From assembly GCA_011037195.1 (NCBI GenBank), contig JAAEAF010003399.1, forward strand, positions 1 to 64,000: 64,000 nt of DNA, read 5' to 3'. This DNA is from Triatoma infestans (Eukaryota; Arthropoda; Insecta; Hemiptera; Reduviidae). Of this stretch, positions 31,501 to 38,689 are shown piece by piece. Under the pieces are notes generated by a model that saw only the letters and a program-made list of their open reading frames with translations, did no database searches and was not told the origin of the DNA. The position numbers were made by a program, and so were the translations under genes. Numbering within the stretch: position 1 is the stretch's first letter; the number at the start of each line of letters is the position of its first letter.

Positions 31501-32497
31501 CCTTGGAGGGTTGGAGTTGAAGGATATTGTAGACAGGCCGGTAGACTACAGGGGGAGATTAATTAGGGGGATGATTTGGGGGGATAAAAGTCATATTGGC
31601 TTAGGTCCCACACCGATTGGCACCCAGATTTAATTAAATAATAATAATAAGAGAAGGGATTAGGCACAGTGGTAGCGTGCTGGACTAGCAACGCAGAGTT
31701 CCCGGGTTCGAACCCAGCAGTGCTGCCCTTAGGCATTCTCTTCCTAGAAGCCTCTACAGCTCACTTCCTGGTGCTGGGTAGTGCACTGAGAAGGATCCGG
31801 GGGGAGGTACAATAGATCTTTAAGGTCGCACTGCAATATCCCCTATAACAATCTACATCTAAACATAACACTAAATAATCAAGTTTCAAATTTGAAAGAT
31901 ATTTTCCCCTATCATAACCTGCGACACCAGGATGTTACATAAGTTTTTGTACATGAAAAAGAAGCTGAACTTTAAAAAAGTCCGAAGAAAAATGTGTACT
32001 CCGAATCAGCTCGGTTTGTTTTTATGTAAATATTTTAAATTAAGAAGTTTTATGTGTTTTCTGATTATCAATCTGTTTTGGGCGTTAGCAGATGTTTCTA
32101 AGTAGTAACTACATATATAAATTAAAGCCTTGATAAAGACAGGAAATTCTGTCGAAACGTTGGCATAACTGAATGTCCCCCTTTCTTGACCGATCTTCAC
32201 CAAATTTCTTCATAAAATTACCTTAAGAGGTAATTTGGATAAAAAACGTTTACCACAGTAATATTACTGCTTATTCTTACAGCTATAAGAAAAAGTAAAC
32301 AAAATTATAATTAAAATAAGATACATTACATTGGCTCGCCATAATTCAAGCTGTTTAGCTTCCACTTTCATGGCGTTTAAACGTTCCATTCTTAATGTTT
32401 CAATATCATTAAACTTATCTAGTTCTGCGTCAACACGTTCTTCTACTTTGTTAACAACTTCTTTTAATAGTTCTGCACATTGTTTACTTGAATCCAT
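22461..32497 (-). CDS. TXNDC9: TXNDC9 (PhLP3), complete four-exon gene
   Basis: Coding exons 32497-32330, 25617-25419, 24655-24505 and 22581-22461 total 639 nt, 212 residues plus stop (human orthologue about 226). Residues 1-56 form the N-terminal charged helical region (VNKVEERVDAELDKFNDI). 57-123 include HFYGSSSEACTVFDHHLAIL with one Cys (91) where thioredoxins have CxxC, and FIKINYEKAPFL. 124-172 include INSVPTVLFV with the cis-Pro and DFPTELMEWRI. The acidic tail is DEDDQSDDDFE. The family is a cytosolic phosducin-like regulator of the CCT chaperonin in tubulin and actin folding. Splice phases agree at every junction and introns are GT..AG. Met 1 is chosen by homology; the open frame extends 33 codons upstream. 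Introns of 6712, 763 and 1923 bp hold transposons. Confidence 0.93.
22626..23621 (+). mobile_element. 5'-truncated RNase H LINE with 9-bp target duplication
   Basis: The 22635-23612 insert lies between two copies of ATATAGCCA (22626-22634 and 23613-23621). The paralogous intron at about 37170-37200 lacks the insert and has a single related GTAGCCA, so it is a pre-integration site. Coding remnants: SAWLSEQ-antisense region, PVWVLGNMGIFGNEEVDRFA (RNase H), KLGASLPFIGPEPAVG, LVGSLTGHCGLRRHL, TPIHLMTDCLVCEEIRFRTF. The 3' tail is (AAT)n at about 23588-23613. Confidence 0.85.
23622..24094. other. TXNDC9 intron 3 sequence shared with the 37-kb duplicate
   Basis: CACACTGTGGCTTACAATAA and the following about 90 bases match 37195-37290 with substitutions. 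No gene. Confidence 0.6.
24095..24460 (+). pseudogene. LINE fragment, RT YADD joined to RNase H
   Basis: ITGVHVLAIYADDVAILAWS is RT motif C with an intact YADD. Soon after, PGHSEYRGNKAANRLAGVG is the RNase H His block. The roughly 200 codons that should lie between are missing, so this copy is internally deleted. Inserted in TXNDC9 intron 3, same strand as the other RNase H LINE copy. Confidence 0.65.
24505..24655 (-). CDS. TXNDC9: TXNDC9 exon 3
   Basis: 151 nt. Acceptor TTGTTGCAG followed by GGAGG; donor ATAATAAG followed by GTAAAA. Codon 123, completed at this junction, is GGG (Gly); the duplicate exon at 38269-38400 would give GAG (Glu), as in vertebrate TXNDC9 (ERL). Confidence 0.92.
24656..25418 (-). 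repeat. TXNDC9 intron 2 with two Rep-1 copies
   Basis: Two reverse Rep-1 pieces lie at 25035-25170 and 25255-25390 (ATCGATTTTGCCGGGAATTG, TTTCAAATAAACGTGATAGG, ATTTATGTGTGTAGATAATA, GAAAATCGTTGGAGCCGTTT). At 24834-24862 is a GTGAAACACCCACACC plus CATTCTCTTACC motif, as at 19892. The two pieces may be a tandem pair. Confidence 0.6.
25419..25617 (-). CDS. TXNDC9: TXNDC9 exon 2
   Basis: 199 nt. Acceptor TTCTCAG followed by GGTCACGG; donor AAAAG followed by GTATGC. Encodes residues 57-122 plus the first base of codon 123: GHGTFTEVEEKDFFAV to EKAPFLK. Confidence 0.93.
25694..26105 (+). pseudogene. LINE-X 5' half, target of the R1-clade insertion
   Basis: RRLNALAQSGKVQFFWVSGH, AGIEGGPVG (RNase H His block), a broken stretch, ILVGMVTGQT, SQLHKIGRTSSPTCQNC and RETVYHCQSLYFQ. 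The Cys/His tail (CQNC..YHC) then stops abruptly; its continuation (ELKDIVDRPVD) appears at about 31500. The R1-clade LINE is therefore nested in LINE-X. Junction is about 26095-26105. Confidence 0.65.
26055..27704 (+). CDS. R1-clade LINE ORF1 (gag-like), 5'-truncated
   Basis: Open frame of about 549 codons. The first 15-17 residues overlap LINE-X coding sequence in another frame, so the true ORF1 is 5'-truncated at the insertion junction near 26100. Residues about 30-260 are Lys/Glu-rich coiled coil. Three zinc knuckles close the protein: CFRCQGLGHIGRVC, CSRCGEEGHHITRC and a longer CANC..H..C. Such proteins package the element RNA. Codons are strongly purine-rich. The stop overlaps the ORF2 start as TAATG. 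Confidence 0.85.
   Translation: MMELGKRCITVSPFISKEKHEGFFLSRFNRILEAQKELVGDFEKMNRMLNRILVVERKVKEMSGGDEGEINRRIEQLEKRLIEGMKEENRLVMEKVKAEVERSRVMLENEDAQRQEDVERLEKCMKTQKKELEKKLDEGLVKLRHESIERVEGHLKKLAEEQRRVTDSWKSVKDHIKVTEEKCKKIEGGVKEVKEVKDLVGRLEGNLEGIKEFQGTSGLVGGEVRAFIEEVKKLEGSIRTGVGEFQEVKDLKEVMREEQAMRRAELGEIVRTMKSVERMEVDHDVRTEWSEVVKRGRRKRGPMVVIEPTERLQEADVRKELVRCLDPAEGEVRIKSLRKQGRNFVLEVHDEDDIRRLREMPKIEEGGFKVDGEPNMWNPRVVVYDVDREMAEEEVKRSIWKKNARMMTGIGEEEWERDFKLKNKIGPRGFSTTSWVAQVSPTLFGVLLREGRVYVGLRSCRVREYVGVTRCFRCQGLGHIGRVCGRPVTCSRCGEEGHHITRCAYRGGEFQCANCKRMGFRELGHSVVWSGCPYLQIFKSRVLARTKYD
27702..27706 (+). promoter_or_regulatory. TAATG stop-start overlap
   Basis: The ORF1 stop TAA (27702-27704) and ORF2 start ATG (27704-27706) share one base. 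In the R1-clade element SART1 such a UAAUG junction has been shown to give ORF2 translation by coupled termination and reinitiation. The same mechanism is inferred here. Confidence 0.75.
27704..30775 (+). pseudogene. R1-clade LINE ORF2, one in-frame stop
   Basis: 1024 codons in one frame, interrupted only by TAG at 29570-29572. The endonuclease has MRVIQINADRSRKVAAE, LLQEPYV, VGMDANARSQLWG and SYIDVTL, but SSGHKI where SDH is usual. The RT has SSYRPICLLPVLGK, YGFMRGKSTEQA, FLDMSGAFD (motif A), CPQGSVLGP (motif B), IAYADDGALI (motif C) and QVKYLGV. The tail has CGCGELDTAEHVMFGC (CCHC). The stop falls between RT motifs A and B, so no full RT can be made without readthrough. The nearly clean frame indicates a young copy. 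Confidence 0.9.
30776..31485 (+). other. 3' UTR of the R1-clade LINE
   Basis: Contains two imperfect copies of a roughly 180-base unit (30781-30960 and 30961-31110), each with GAGTACCTGAT and an AGGAATATAGAGTACT hairpin loop. Many GTGAATGTATTTAT-type phrases follow. After 31130 is a GC-rich structured part with GGAGATTATCTCC near 31325. No poly(A) tail is clear; the 3' junction lies near 31480-31495. Confidence 0.6.
31490..31652 (+). pseudogene. LINE-X 3' half with (AAT)n tail
   Basis: ELKDIVDRPVDYRGRLIRG and SHIGLG match the end of the 4135-5060 copy (ELEIKDIVVKPVD, AHIGL). It ends in an AATTAAATAATAATAATAA tail at 31634-31652 and continues the fragment interrupted at about 26100. Confidence 0.6.
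31655..31875 (+). repeat. tRNA-derived SINE, best-preserved copy
   Basis: The head has GGGATTAGGCACAGTGGTAG (box A) and GGGTTCGAACCC (perfect box B), with GGACTAGCAACGCAGAG between them. The tRNA-unrelated body matches the copies at 12134 and 33913 and ends in ATCCCCTATAACAATCTAC. It abuts the LINE-X (AAT)n tail directly. Lies in TXNDC9 intron 1, opposite strand. Confidence 0.8.
32127..32164 (+). ncRNA. Hammerhead-like core, TTGATAA type
   Basis: GCC (32127-32129), core TTGATAA (32130-32136), extra A, GACAG, loop GAAATT, CTGTC, GAAA (32154-32157), CGTT, GGC (32162-32164). Stem I is GCC/GGC, stem II is five perfect pairs, stem III is self-complementary ACGT and the cleavage triplet would be GTT. 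Compared with 7151-7188, stems I and II differ in sequence but keep pairing. It lies about 170 bases inside TXNDC9 intron 1 on the antisense strand. Confidence 0.55.
32330..32497 (-). CDS. TXNDC9: TXNDC9 exon 1
   Basis: 168 nt encoding residues 1-56, MDSSKQCAELLKEVV to LELWRAN. The ATG is in a fair context (G at -3, G at +4). The donor is AAT followed by GTAATG, phase 0. Confidence 0.92.
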
Positions 32498-33375
32498 GTC
32501 TCTTATAATTATAATGATTACGAGTTTTTCAACACAGCAAAATATTTTCTTAAATCTGTAAATAAAATATTTTACAGTATTAATTTGTGAATTCAATTAA
32601 TAAGGACGTTGCCTAGAAACGTTAATTATAATTTAAAACTTTTAACTCACTGTTTAATTGATAAAATTTTTCACTTTAATTTATAAGAAAATATATGTTC
32701 AACAATTATACCTTTTTTATATCTCACATGCATTTACAGCCTAATAAACCATCTGACAGTTTCTTAATTTCAAATTTATCGATAAATTTTTAAAAATCGA
32801 TTTACAATTTTATTATAGTGAAATTAAGAAGATATAAAATTTTGTTTATATCTTTAAAAATATCTTTTATCTGTTTATCAATGTAAAAAAATGTTCTTAA
32901 ATTTGTCTAGGCATAGTTTAACTATTAGTCAGGCCACATAATACGGGAGGGCCCCACTCCAAAAATTTCACCATTTTAATTTATGATTTTAACATGTTGC
33001 AAGAGTCTGTGTGCAGATGTGGGCAAAGTTCACGTTAACACATAATATTCATTCTATTCTAATCTATTCACTTTTAGTTTCCTCTTATTTAATTTTATTT
33101 TATATTTTCGTTTTCTGATTTATTTCATTTTTTTTTTATATTTTGTAATACTTTGTGTTTATTTGAAAATAAAATTGAGGATATTAGTTCGGAGCAAGAA
33201 GTGGGCTTGCTGCCGGATATAGAGATGGGTAAAAAGATGCGGAAAATGGAAAACAAAAAGTGAAAAACAAATTGAATATAGAATTGATGATTCTTTAAAA
33301 AATATGAAAATATCTATGCAGATAAATCACATTTTACTGGTAATAATAGATAGTTTAATGTTATGAAAGAAAAGG
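32498..33375. other. TXNDC9 upstream region
   Basis: AT-rich. It should hold the TXNDC9 promoter, but no TATA box can be singled out. GTTGCCTAGAAAC near 32610 is weakly RFX-site-like. Nothing else recognised. Confidence 0.35.
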
Positions 33376-33379
33376 GGTG

Positions 33380-33740
33380 AACACCATCAGATTCTACGAA
33401 CATAGTCGATATTCGTAGAAACGTGCTGATCTAGGATTCGAGTAAACCTGGGTGAGGAAGTTACCAAATCTGAGGAAATTATTTTGTATCACCTGGCGAG
33501 GCGATACTGGATCCGGACATGCCAGGCTCCAGGAGAGATGTAACATTGGTCTAACCACTGTCTTATAGAGTAGAAGCTTATTCTCTTGGGAGAGCCTAGA
33601 CTCCCTACAAATCAAGGGAAATAACGCCCGTATGGTCGCCTTTCCCCTATTGATCTCTTATGTGGTTAGCAAAGGTGAGCCTCCGGTCGAGAACCACGCC
33701 TAGATACTTGACAGTGGCCGGCAAGGGGTATCTGTTGCAT
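33380..33740 (-). pseudogene. Jockey-like LINE RT C-terminal fragment
   Basis: From 33740 down the minus strand reads KYLGVVLDRRLTFANHIRDQ, a stop and frame change, then SQENKLLLYKTVVRPMLHL and IQNNFLRF. The DRRLTFxxHI and LYKTVxRP blocks are typical of the jockey superfamily after the RT palm. It ends YEYRLCS. Confidence 0.7.
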
Positions 33741-33904
33741 GCAGTTACTTGGGGAGTAGCTACCCCACTGGCTACCACAGCTCAGTACTCCATGCAATTC
33801 ATCAAAACAGTACACAATACACTAAATTACATACACTCTACATTTTACAGATAAGGACAAACACAGTACACAAACTAGGGTCTCCGCCCCTATTAATTGG
33901 CGAA
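33741..33904. other. Unassigned spacer
   Basis: Short AC-rich spacer between jockey and SINE fragments. No feature. Confidence 0.3.
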
Positions 33905-34152
33905 AGCCAATGGAGAAGGAAGGGATTAGCTCAGTGGTAGCGCGCTGGGCTAGCAACGCGGAGGCCCCAGCATGCTGCCCTTAGATTTTTTCTTCCTAAG
34001 AGCCTCTACAACTCATTGTCCGGTAATGGGCAGTGTTGTCTGTAGTTAGAGAACGCTGCTTGGAGGCCGGCAGTGCATTGGAGGAAGCTCCAGGGGGAGG
34101 CACAGCAGATCTTTTAGGTCGCAGTGCAATAATCTCCTACAAAAATCTACAA
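33905..34152 (+). repeat. tRNA-derived SINE lacking box B
   Basis: Box A region GGGATTAGCTCAGTGGTAGC is well kept and GGGCTAGCAACGCGGAGGCC follows. The GGGTTCGAACCC box B is missing, replaced by CCAGCATGCTGCCC. The body is full length with GGCAGTGTTGTCTG, AGAACGCTG and CCGGCAGTGCATTGG. It ends CTACAAAAATCTACAATCTAC. Confidence 0.75.
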
Positions 34153-34599
34153 TCTACTTGACAGTGGTAGACCAAGGCGCATAGCATAGCCCTGCTAATA
34201 GCAAAATTTATGTTATTTATGTCTCGTTCTGTTAAGAGGAGACATAAATAGCTATGTCGTACGGTACAGGGCCATTCTGACGTCCTTCAGGAGACAAAAC
34301 TCGGTTTATAGTGTTTTTAAATATTAGTGGATCAGAAATATTCAAAATGTTCTCTTCCTTTATTTCTTTTAAAAGCAAAAACAGCTTGAGATACCCAGTT
34401 ATATTTAGAGTTGTTTTTTAAATCAACAGAAGAAAAAGACAATAGTCTTTCGAAACATAGTTTTGGAAAGCGATTTTCGTACATTGAAAACAATTTTAAA
34501 ACCCAATTTAAAGTAAGTTTTTAGTATAATCAGTTTAACGTGACTAATGTCATACTCAAAGTCTTTAACATATAAGGTGGTATAGATTTGTTTAGATGG
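34153..34599. other. Unassigned sequence with a small inverted repeat
   Basis: ATTTATGTCTC and GGAGACATAAAT face each other at about 34216-34250. No gene is recognised. Confidence 0.35.
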
Positions 34600-35370
34600 A
34601 AGCATCTTTTAAAGAAACTGTAAGTGGGTAGTTTCGATTAAGTCTGGGATATCTGAGCCCTCCCCCCCAGATATGAACTGCATAAGATATAGAAGATAAA
34701 ATGATTGACTCATTTAGTTTTTTAAGTGCCTCTATGGAGTTCGAATTTGCTTAGTATATTCAGGACCTTGCCTTGGATCACCATGCCTTTAGAAGTAGCA
34801 GCTTTCATGACGGCATTTGAATACAAACCTGAACTGGCAAGCATAATGCCTAGATAATTTAAATTCTTTTACTGCTTCAATTTTTGTATTATTAAAATAA
34901 ATATTCGAATCTTGCAAGTTTTTATTTTTGCCTTAATAATTGTTTTAAGAGACCAAAAATTTTTTCCCAGACAGAACAATACGTCTCTGAATTTCCTTTG
35001 ATAATCCTGTCTTGAAAGCATAAAGTTTGTACCAGATACACTACATCCTCCAACTATCTCCACACTGCATTGGGACATTTCTGTGTGATCCGCCATGCTA
35101 TTTGTTATTGTTTTAGTTTTCATGTGGTTTAGGTTGGGGGTGAGGTGTTATGGGCCCTATAATTTTTTATTTTACTTCTTTCTCCTTTCTCGTGTAGCAG
35201 AATAATTTTGGAATGTTTCCGCTGTAAAGATATTTCTTCCTTAACTAGAATATCATTAAAAAGAGAGCGCAAAACACCTATCAAGGCACCCCATCTCCTG
35301 CCTTGTATGATTTCATTTGCAATTCCATCTTCCCCTGATGTTTTATTATTTTTCAAACCTCTTATAACAC
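34600..35370 (-). pseudogene. RTE-type LINE RT fragment
   Basis: From 35356 down: MKNNKTSGEDGIANEIIQG (the NNKAPGEDGI block of RTE RTs), SKIILLHEKGERSKIKNYR, then an internal deletion to MKTKTITNS (35123), the LKTKVMTN block that follows motif C. The catalytic core between them is gone. Confidence 0.7.
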
Positions 35371-35639
35371 CTAGCCAGCTTCTACAGCCACAGCATATTA
35401 TTTAGGTTACTTGTGGATCTATGAGTCCCACCACAATTAACACACTTCAAGGAGGCTTCAACATTCCTTTGGGGGCACACTCTTTAGTCTCATGACTGCA
35501 AGTGTAGTGCTCACATTTTTGGGGTCTTGAAACAGTGCAGAGCCAAATAGCCAAAGCTTTGACAACTGAAGCATCTAGAATAGAATAGAATAAAAATGGG
35601 GGGAACGACCTTCATTCCACTGCGACTTACAAGACGAGG
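35371..35639. other. Unassigned, with an AGAAT microsatellite
   Basis: A short (AGAAT)n run at about 35578-35595 resembles the LINE-M 3' tail. No gene. Confidence 0.4.
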
Positions 35640-36400
35640 TCTATTGTGGATCCCCTTAAATTATAGCACAACCCCCAGCTTTGCCCTCCTAATCAGTCCT
35701 AGCAAAGCTGAGAGCGGCTCCATCATGAAGCTCATAGCTTCGGGATTGCCTGTCCCCCATTGAAGAAACCTTGTCCTCGCCAGGCCGGCATACTCACAAA
35801 GGATGTGTACCGCTATCTGCAAGTTGTAGATGGTGCATGTGTCTGTTCAGCCTACAATGCCCAGTTAGTAGACCCACAATTAGCCTTATATCCCTTCGGC
35901 TATGGCTCAGTAGATCTCTAGTGAATTCAGGCAAATGTCTCTTGATAAAGAGCTTTGCCTGCCTCTGTCCTGGTTTGTCTCCCACCAAAGCAGTCGCTGT
36001 TCTTCTATCCAACCTTTGATAGAAGTTTGAATAAGGCTCCTGGACAAGCCGTAGAAGGGTTTGGGGCCTATAAAGGTATCCTCGAACCCTCCCTCACTAG
36101 GGCATCCGCCCTTTCATTGCCCAGAAACCCCGCATGTCTCGGCACCCAGGCGAGTGTCAGTTTGTTCCGAGCACCCTCCTCGGTTAGGGCAGTTAGGCTA
36201 TCCCACACATTTCTTGAGATTATTTGGTGTGAAGAGAGTGCCTTCAGGGCCTGACTATCGGACTATTGTGGGTATAGTGGGGTCACTTTCCTACCCACTA
36301 TGCCTTGCCTTATAATCTCCTTAGCGCAGAGTTGTAGCGCCACGACTTCAGCCTGAAAGACCATGGCGTATGTCCTAGGCTGGCCTTGATAACTGAAGCA
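35640..36400 (-). pseudogene. LINE RNase H and C-terminal fragment
   Basis: The minus strand gives FQAEVVALQLCAKEIIRQG, SDSQALKAL, KLTLAWVPRHAGFLGNERAD (RNase H with GHAG changed to RHAG), KLFIKRHLPEFTRDLLSHSR, RLIVGLLTGHCRLNRHMHHL and CEYAG. This is the same protein region as 22635-23612 but longer. Two or three stops. Confidence 0.75.
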
Positions 36401-36489
36401 TCTAATTAATTATCATGTCCTTACTTCTGTATTTTTGCCAGTGAACATGTTCCCTTTAATGAGTAAACCTTTTTTAAAGGTAATTACAA

Positions 36490-36640
36490 ATATTGAATAT
36501 GTGGATGGGGCCGCAATGCTGGATTAATATCCGATATTTTATCCGTCATAGCATGCATATTCCTTTTGTTCCTGATCGGTTTCGGATTTTCATCCATCGT
36601 CAGAGCAAAGTCACTAAGTTCGTGTGGAGAGTTCACTTTT
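36490..36640 (-). repeat. Single-arm relative of the 10850 foldback, with hammerhead-like core
   Basis: GAATATGTGGATGGGGCCGC, TTTTATCCGTCATAGCATGC and CGGATTTTCATCCATCGTCA match the 10850-11090 element. The minus-strand core is CTGACGA (36603-36597), T, GGAT, GAAA loop, ATCC, GAAA, CCGATC, so the cleavage-side triplet is ATC instead of GTC. Confidence 0.6.
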
Positions 36641-36743
36641 CAACATAATATTTCTGTTAGTTATACAGTATCCTTAAAAACGTATTTATTATACATTATT
36701 TTCTAATGTCTAATCATAATTTATAATAATTCCATTTTGTCAT

Positions 36744-36757
36744 TACACACACACACT

Positions 36758-36796
<39 letters not shown>
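36744..36796. repeat. (AC)n microsatellite
   Basis: Dinucleotide run of about 50 bases interrupted once by a TCC. Confidence 0.9.
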
Positions 36797-36799
<3 letters not shown>

Positions 36800-37070
36800 A
36801 CATAACCTTATAACCTCCCGTACATACATATAATCAACAAACCAACAAGTGTCGAATGTAACAGAAACATTACGTTGAAGTAACCGATAGGATGTGAACT
36901 GTTTGCTAGTCAAAGGCCATCTGATCAGATTGATGTAGATAAGAGCTCATGCTTGTTTATTTAAAAATATACAAGAAAGAAACAAAAAAACAATGCAAAA
37001 AACAAATTTTTAATGTAGACTTCCAATTAATGAACAATTTTTTGTTTTTGTTTGCTGAATTTCAATCACA

Positions 37071-37143
37071 CTACTCATCTTCGTCAATCTCCCGGCTTCA
37101 TTTCTTGTTAAAGCGCATTGACGGTGGCATATCACCTTTATAT
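37071..37143 (-). pseudogene. Duplicated TXNDC9 exon 4 (dead)
   Basis: After a TGCAG acceptor the minus strand reads YKGDMPPSMRFNKK, a stop TGA at 37100-37098, then SREIDEDE and a second stop. It aligns with YEGDLDKPP..RFAKK..IRETDED of the functional exon. A deletion of about eight codons and the nonsense codon show loss of function. Confidence 0.8.
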
Positions 37144-37290
37144 CTGCAAAATATACGTTTTACATTAAAGTACAAAATTATAAATAGATGTAGCCACAAC
37201 ACTGTGGCTTACAATAATTTCAAAAGATATTCATAGCTCCACCAAAGCCCACGGGAAAACCCGTACTTCACGGAGATCCCAGCTAGGTTC
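37144..37290. other. Duplicated TXNDC9 intron 3, pre-integration site
   Basis: GTAGCCACAACACTGTGGC and GCTTACAATAATTTCAAAAG match the sequence flanking the LINE at 22635-23612 but without the LINE, so this paralogue preserves the empty site. Confidence 0.75.
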
Positions 37291-38010
37291 CTCTTAAGGT
37301 AGCCATACATGTAGAGGAAATCCTCAAGGAAAAAGCCCCCAGGATTTCCTTGAGGAATTCCTCTCCGAACCCTTGCATACATCCGATGTGTATTTTCCTC
37401 AAGGAAATCCTCTAGCATTGACAGGCCTTGATGATTTTCTACAGGTCAATGCATTCTGTCTAGACGTCAGTCTTAAGTTTCTCGTTGATCCGCAATCAAT
37501 GGATGAAAATATTTTAGCGGCTGTTGGTTGCAAAGTTGCATGGGATTGCATTCGCAAGAAAAGGCGTAAAAGAAGTGTTTGGTGTAAGGAGTGACTTTTA
37601 AAAAGAATCGTGGATTCCCACAAAAACCTGATTAGTGAGCTTTTAGTCTTGTTTGGGTCTATTTCTTTCAATTTTTCTTGCAGTTTCAAGTAAGTCGCTT
37701 CCTTTTTATTACGATCACGGTAGTCTTTAGAACTAACTTGCCACAAGCAAGACTCATTTTCATACATTCGGATGAATGAGGTTAAAAATTCACGAGACAT
37801 GATTGGTGTGAAGCCTCCAGGCCGACTGAGCATCAACCACACACATAATAAAAAGGGCGGGAAAATCTGGCCTCAAGGCCAAAAAAAAATTGAATTTCCT
37901 TCGGGATTTTTCAGCCTCTCGACTCCTCCGCGGCCTCAAGAAAACCGCCATACACGAGCGGGATTTCCTCAAGGCTTGGCCTCTTCGGGCAAACATAAAA
38001 AAAAAAGGAA
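37291..38010 (-). mobile_element. Degraded Harbinger-like element with MADF gene remnant
   Basis: The minus ORF at 37842-37609 contains MSREFLTSFIRMYENESCLW, QVSSKDYRDRNKK and KLQEKLKEIDPNKTKSSL. This is a MADF (Myb/SANT-like) domain as in the second protein of Harbinger transposons and in host transcription factors. The frame is lost after KSSL. Flanks carry repeated GGAAATCCTCAAGG-type blocks. It sits in the duplicated intron right after CTCTTAA, which suggests a TAA/TTA target. Both exact ends are uncertain. Confidence 0.55.
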
Positions 38011-38268
38011 AAAAAAAGGAGAACCAATTTACCAAAAAAATAAAAAAAACACTTTTTCAAAACTCAGATGACCAAATTTCCAAATCTGACACGATCGTAG
38101 TAAGGAGTAAAAGTTTTTAATCTAGCTCAACAACTTTGGGTTCAGGCACAGCTTCAAAATACCATCAGACCATACTAGAGTCATACTCAATTTTGCTAAT
38201 CTGAATAGATCGTAACGAGCTTCTTGATGTCAGAATGTTTATAAAATCAAAATGGCTGTTAGTTTTAC

Positions 38269-38400
38269 CTTATTACACCTGACTGAGCTCCGTGAGGAAG
38301 TCGAGGACATATCCAAACTTCGTTAGGCCAATTAGTCTTCCTATAGTCTCATTATCTTCCACGAATACTACAGTTGGTACACTATTGATTCCTAACCTCT
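38269..38400 (-). pseudogene. Duplicated TXNDC9 exon 3 (dead)
   Basis: Minus strand after a TTGTTGCAG acceptor: ERLGINSVPTVVFVEDNETI, GRLIGLTKFGYVLDFLTEL, then frame loss. A 19-base deletion removes the counterpart of MEWRIA while the donor AATAAG/GTAAAAC is kept. It retains Glu at the first junction codon, where the functional gene has Gly. Intron flanks on both sides also match 24.47-24.73 kb. Confidence 0.85.
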
Positions 38401-38410
38401 CTGCAACAAT

Positions 38411-38689
38411 AAAATTTCATTTTCAGACAATATTTCATCAAAGAGTCCCATAAAAGGTCCGGAGGTAATCTGGCCAACAACACTCTTTCTAAATTTTTTT
38501 TTTTTTGCATTGACATATAGTCATTCAGCCAGCATCCACCCAATTACTACGGTACTCCAAGTGTTACAGCTGCGCACCTATACATGACGAATCATGCTGA
38601 ATTTACACTTGCAGACAGACTCTAAATTCATTCGTTCACGCCTCCATACACTCATTTTCATTTTAGCTTTAAACTAATTTAGGGGTACT
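38411..38689. other. End of the TXNDC9 duplication, then unassigned
   Basis: Homology to 24665-24765 (CCGGAGGTAATCTGGCCAAC, AACACTCTTTCTAAAT) stops at about 38492 at a poly(T) run. No exon 1 or 2 copy is found further right. Confidence 0.5.

Noticed and set aside
31660..31735. Functional tRNA gene
   Set aside because: Box A and B are present, but the sequence continues into a body shared by four dispersed copies and does not close a proper acceptor stem; it is a SINE head.
32264..32596. 110-codon membrane-anchored protein (hydrophobic C-terminus)
   Set aside because: The C-terminal hydrophobic part is intron read-through past the TXNDC9 exon 1 donor, and the N-terminal extension lies upstream of the homologous Met.
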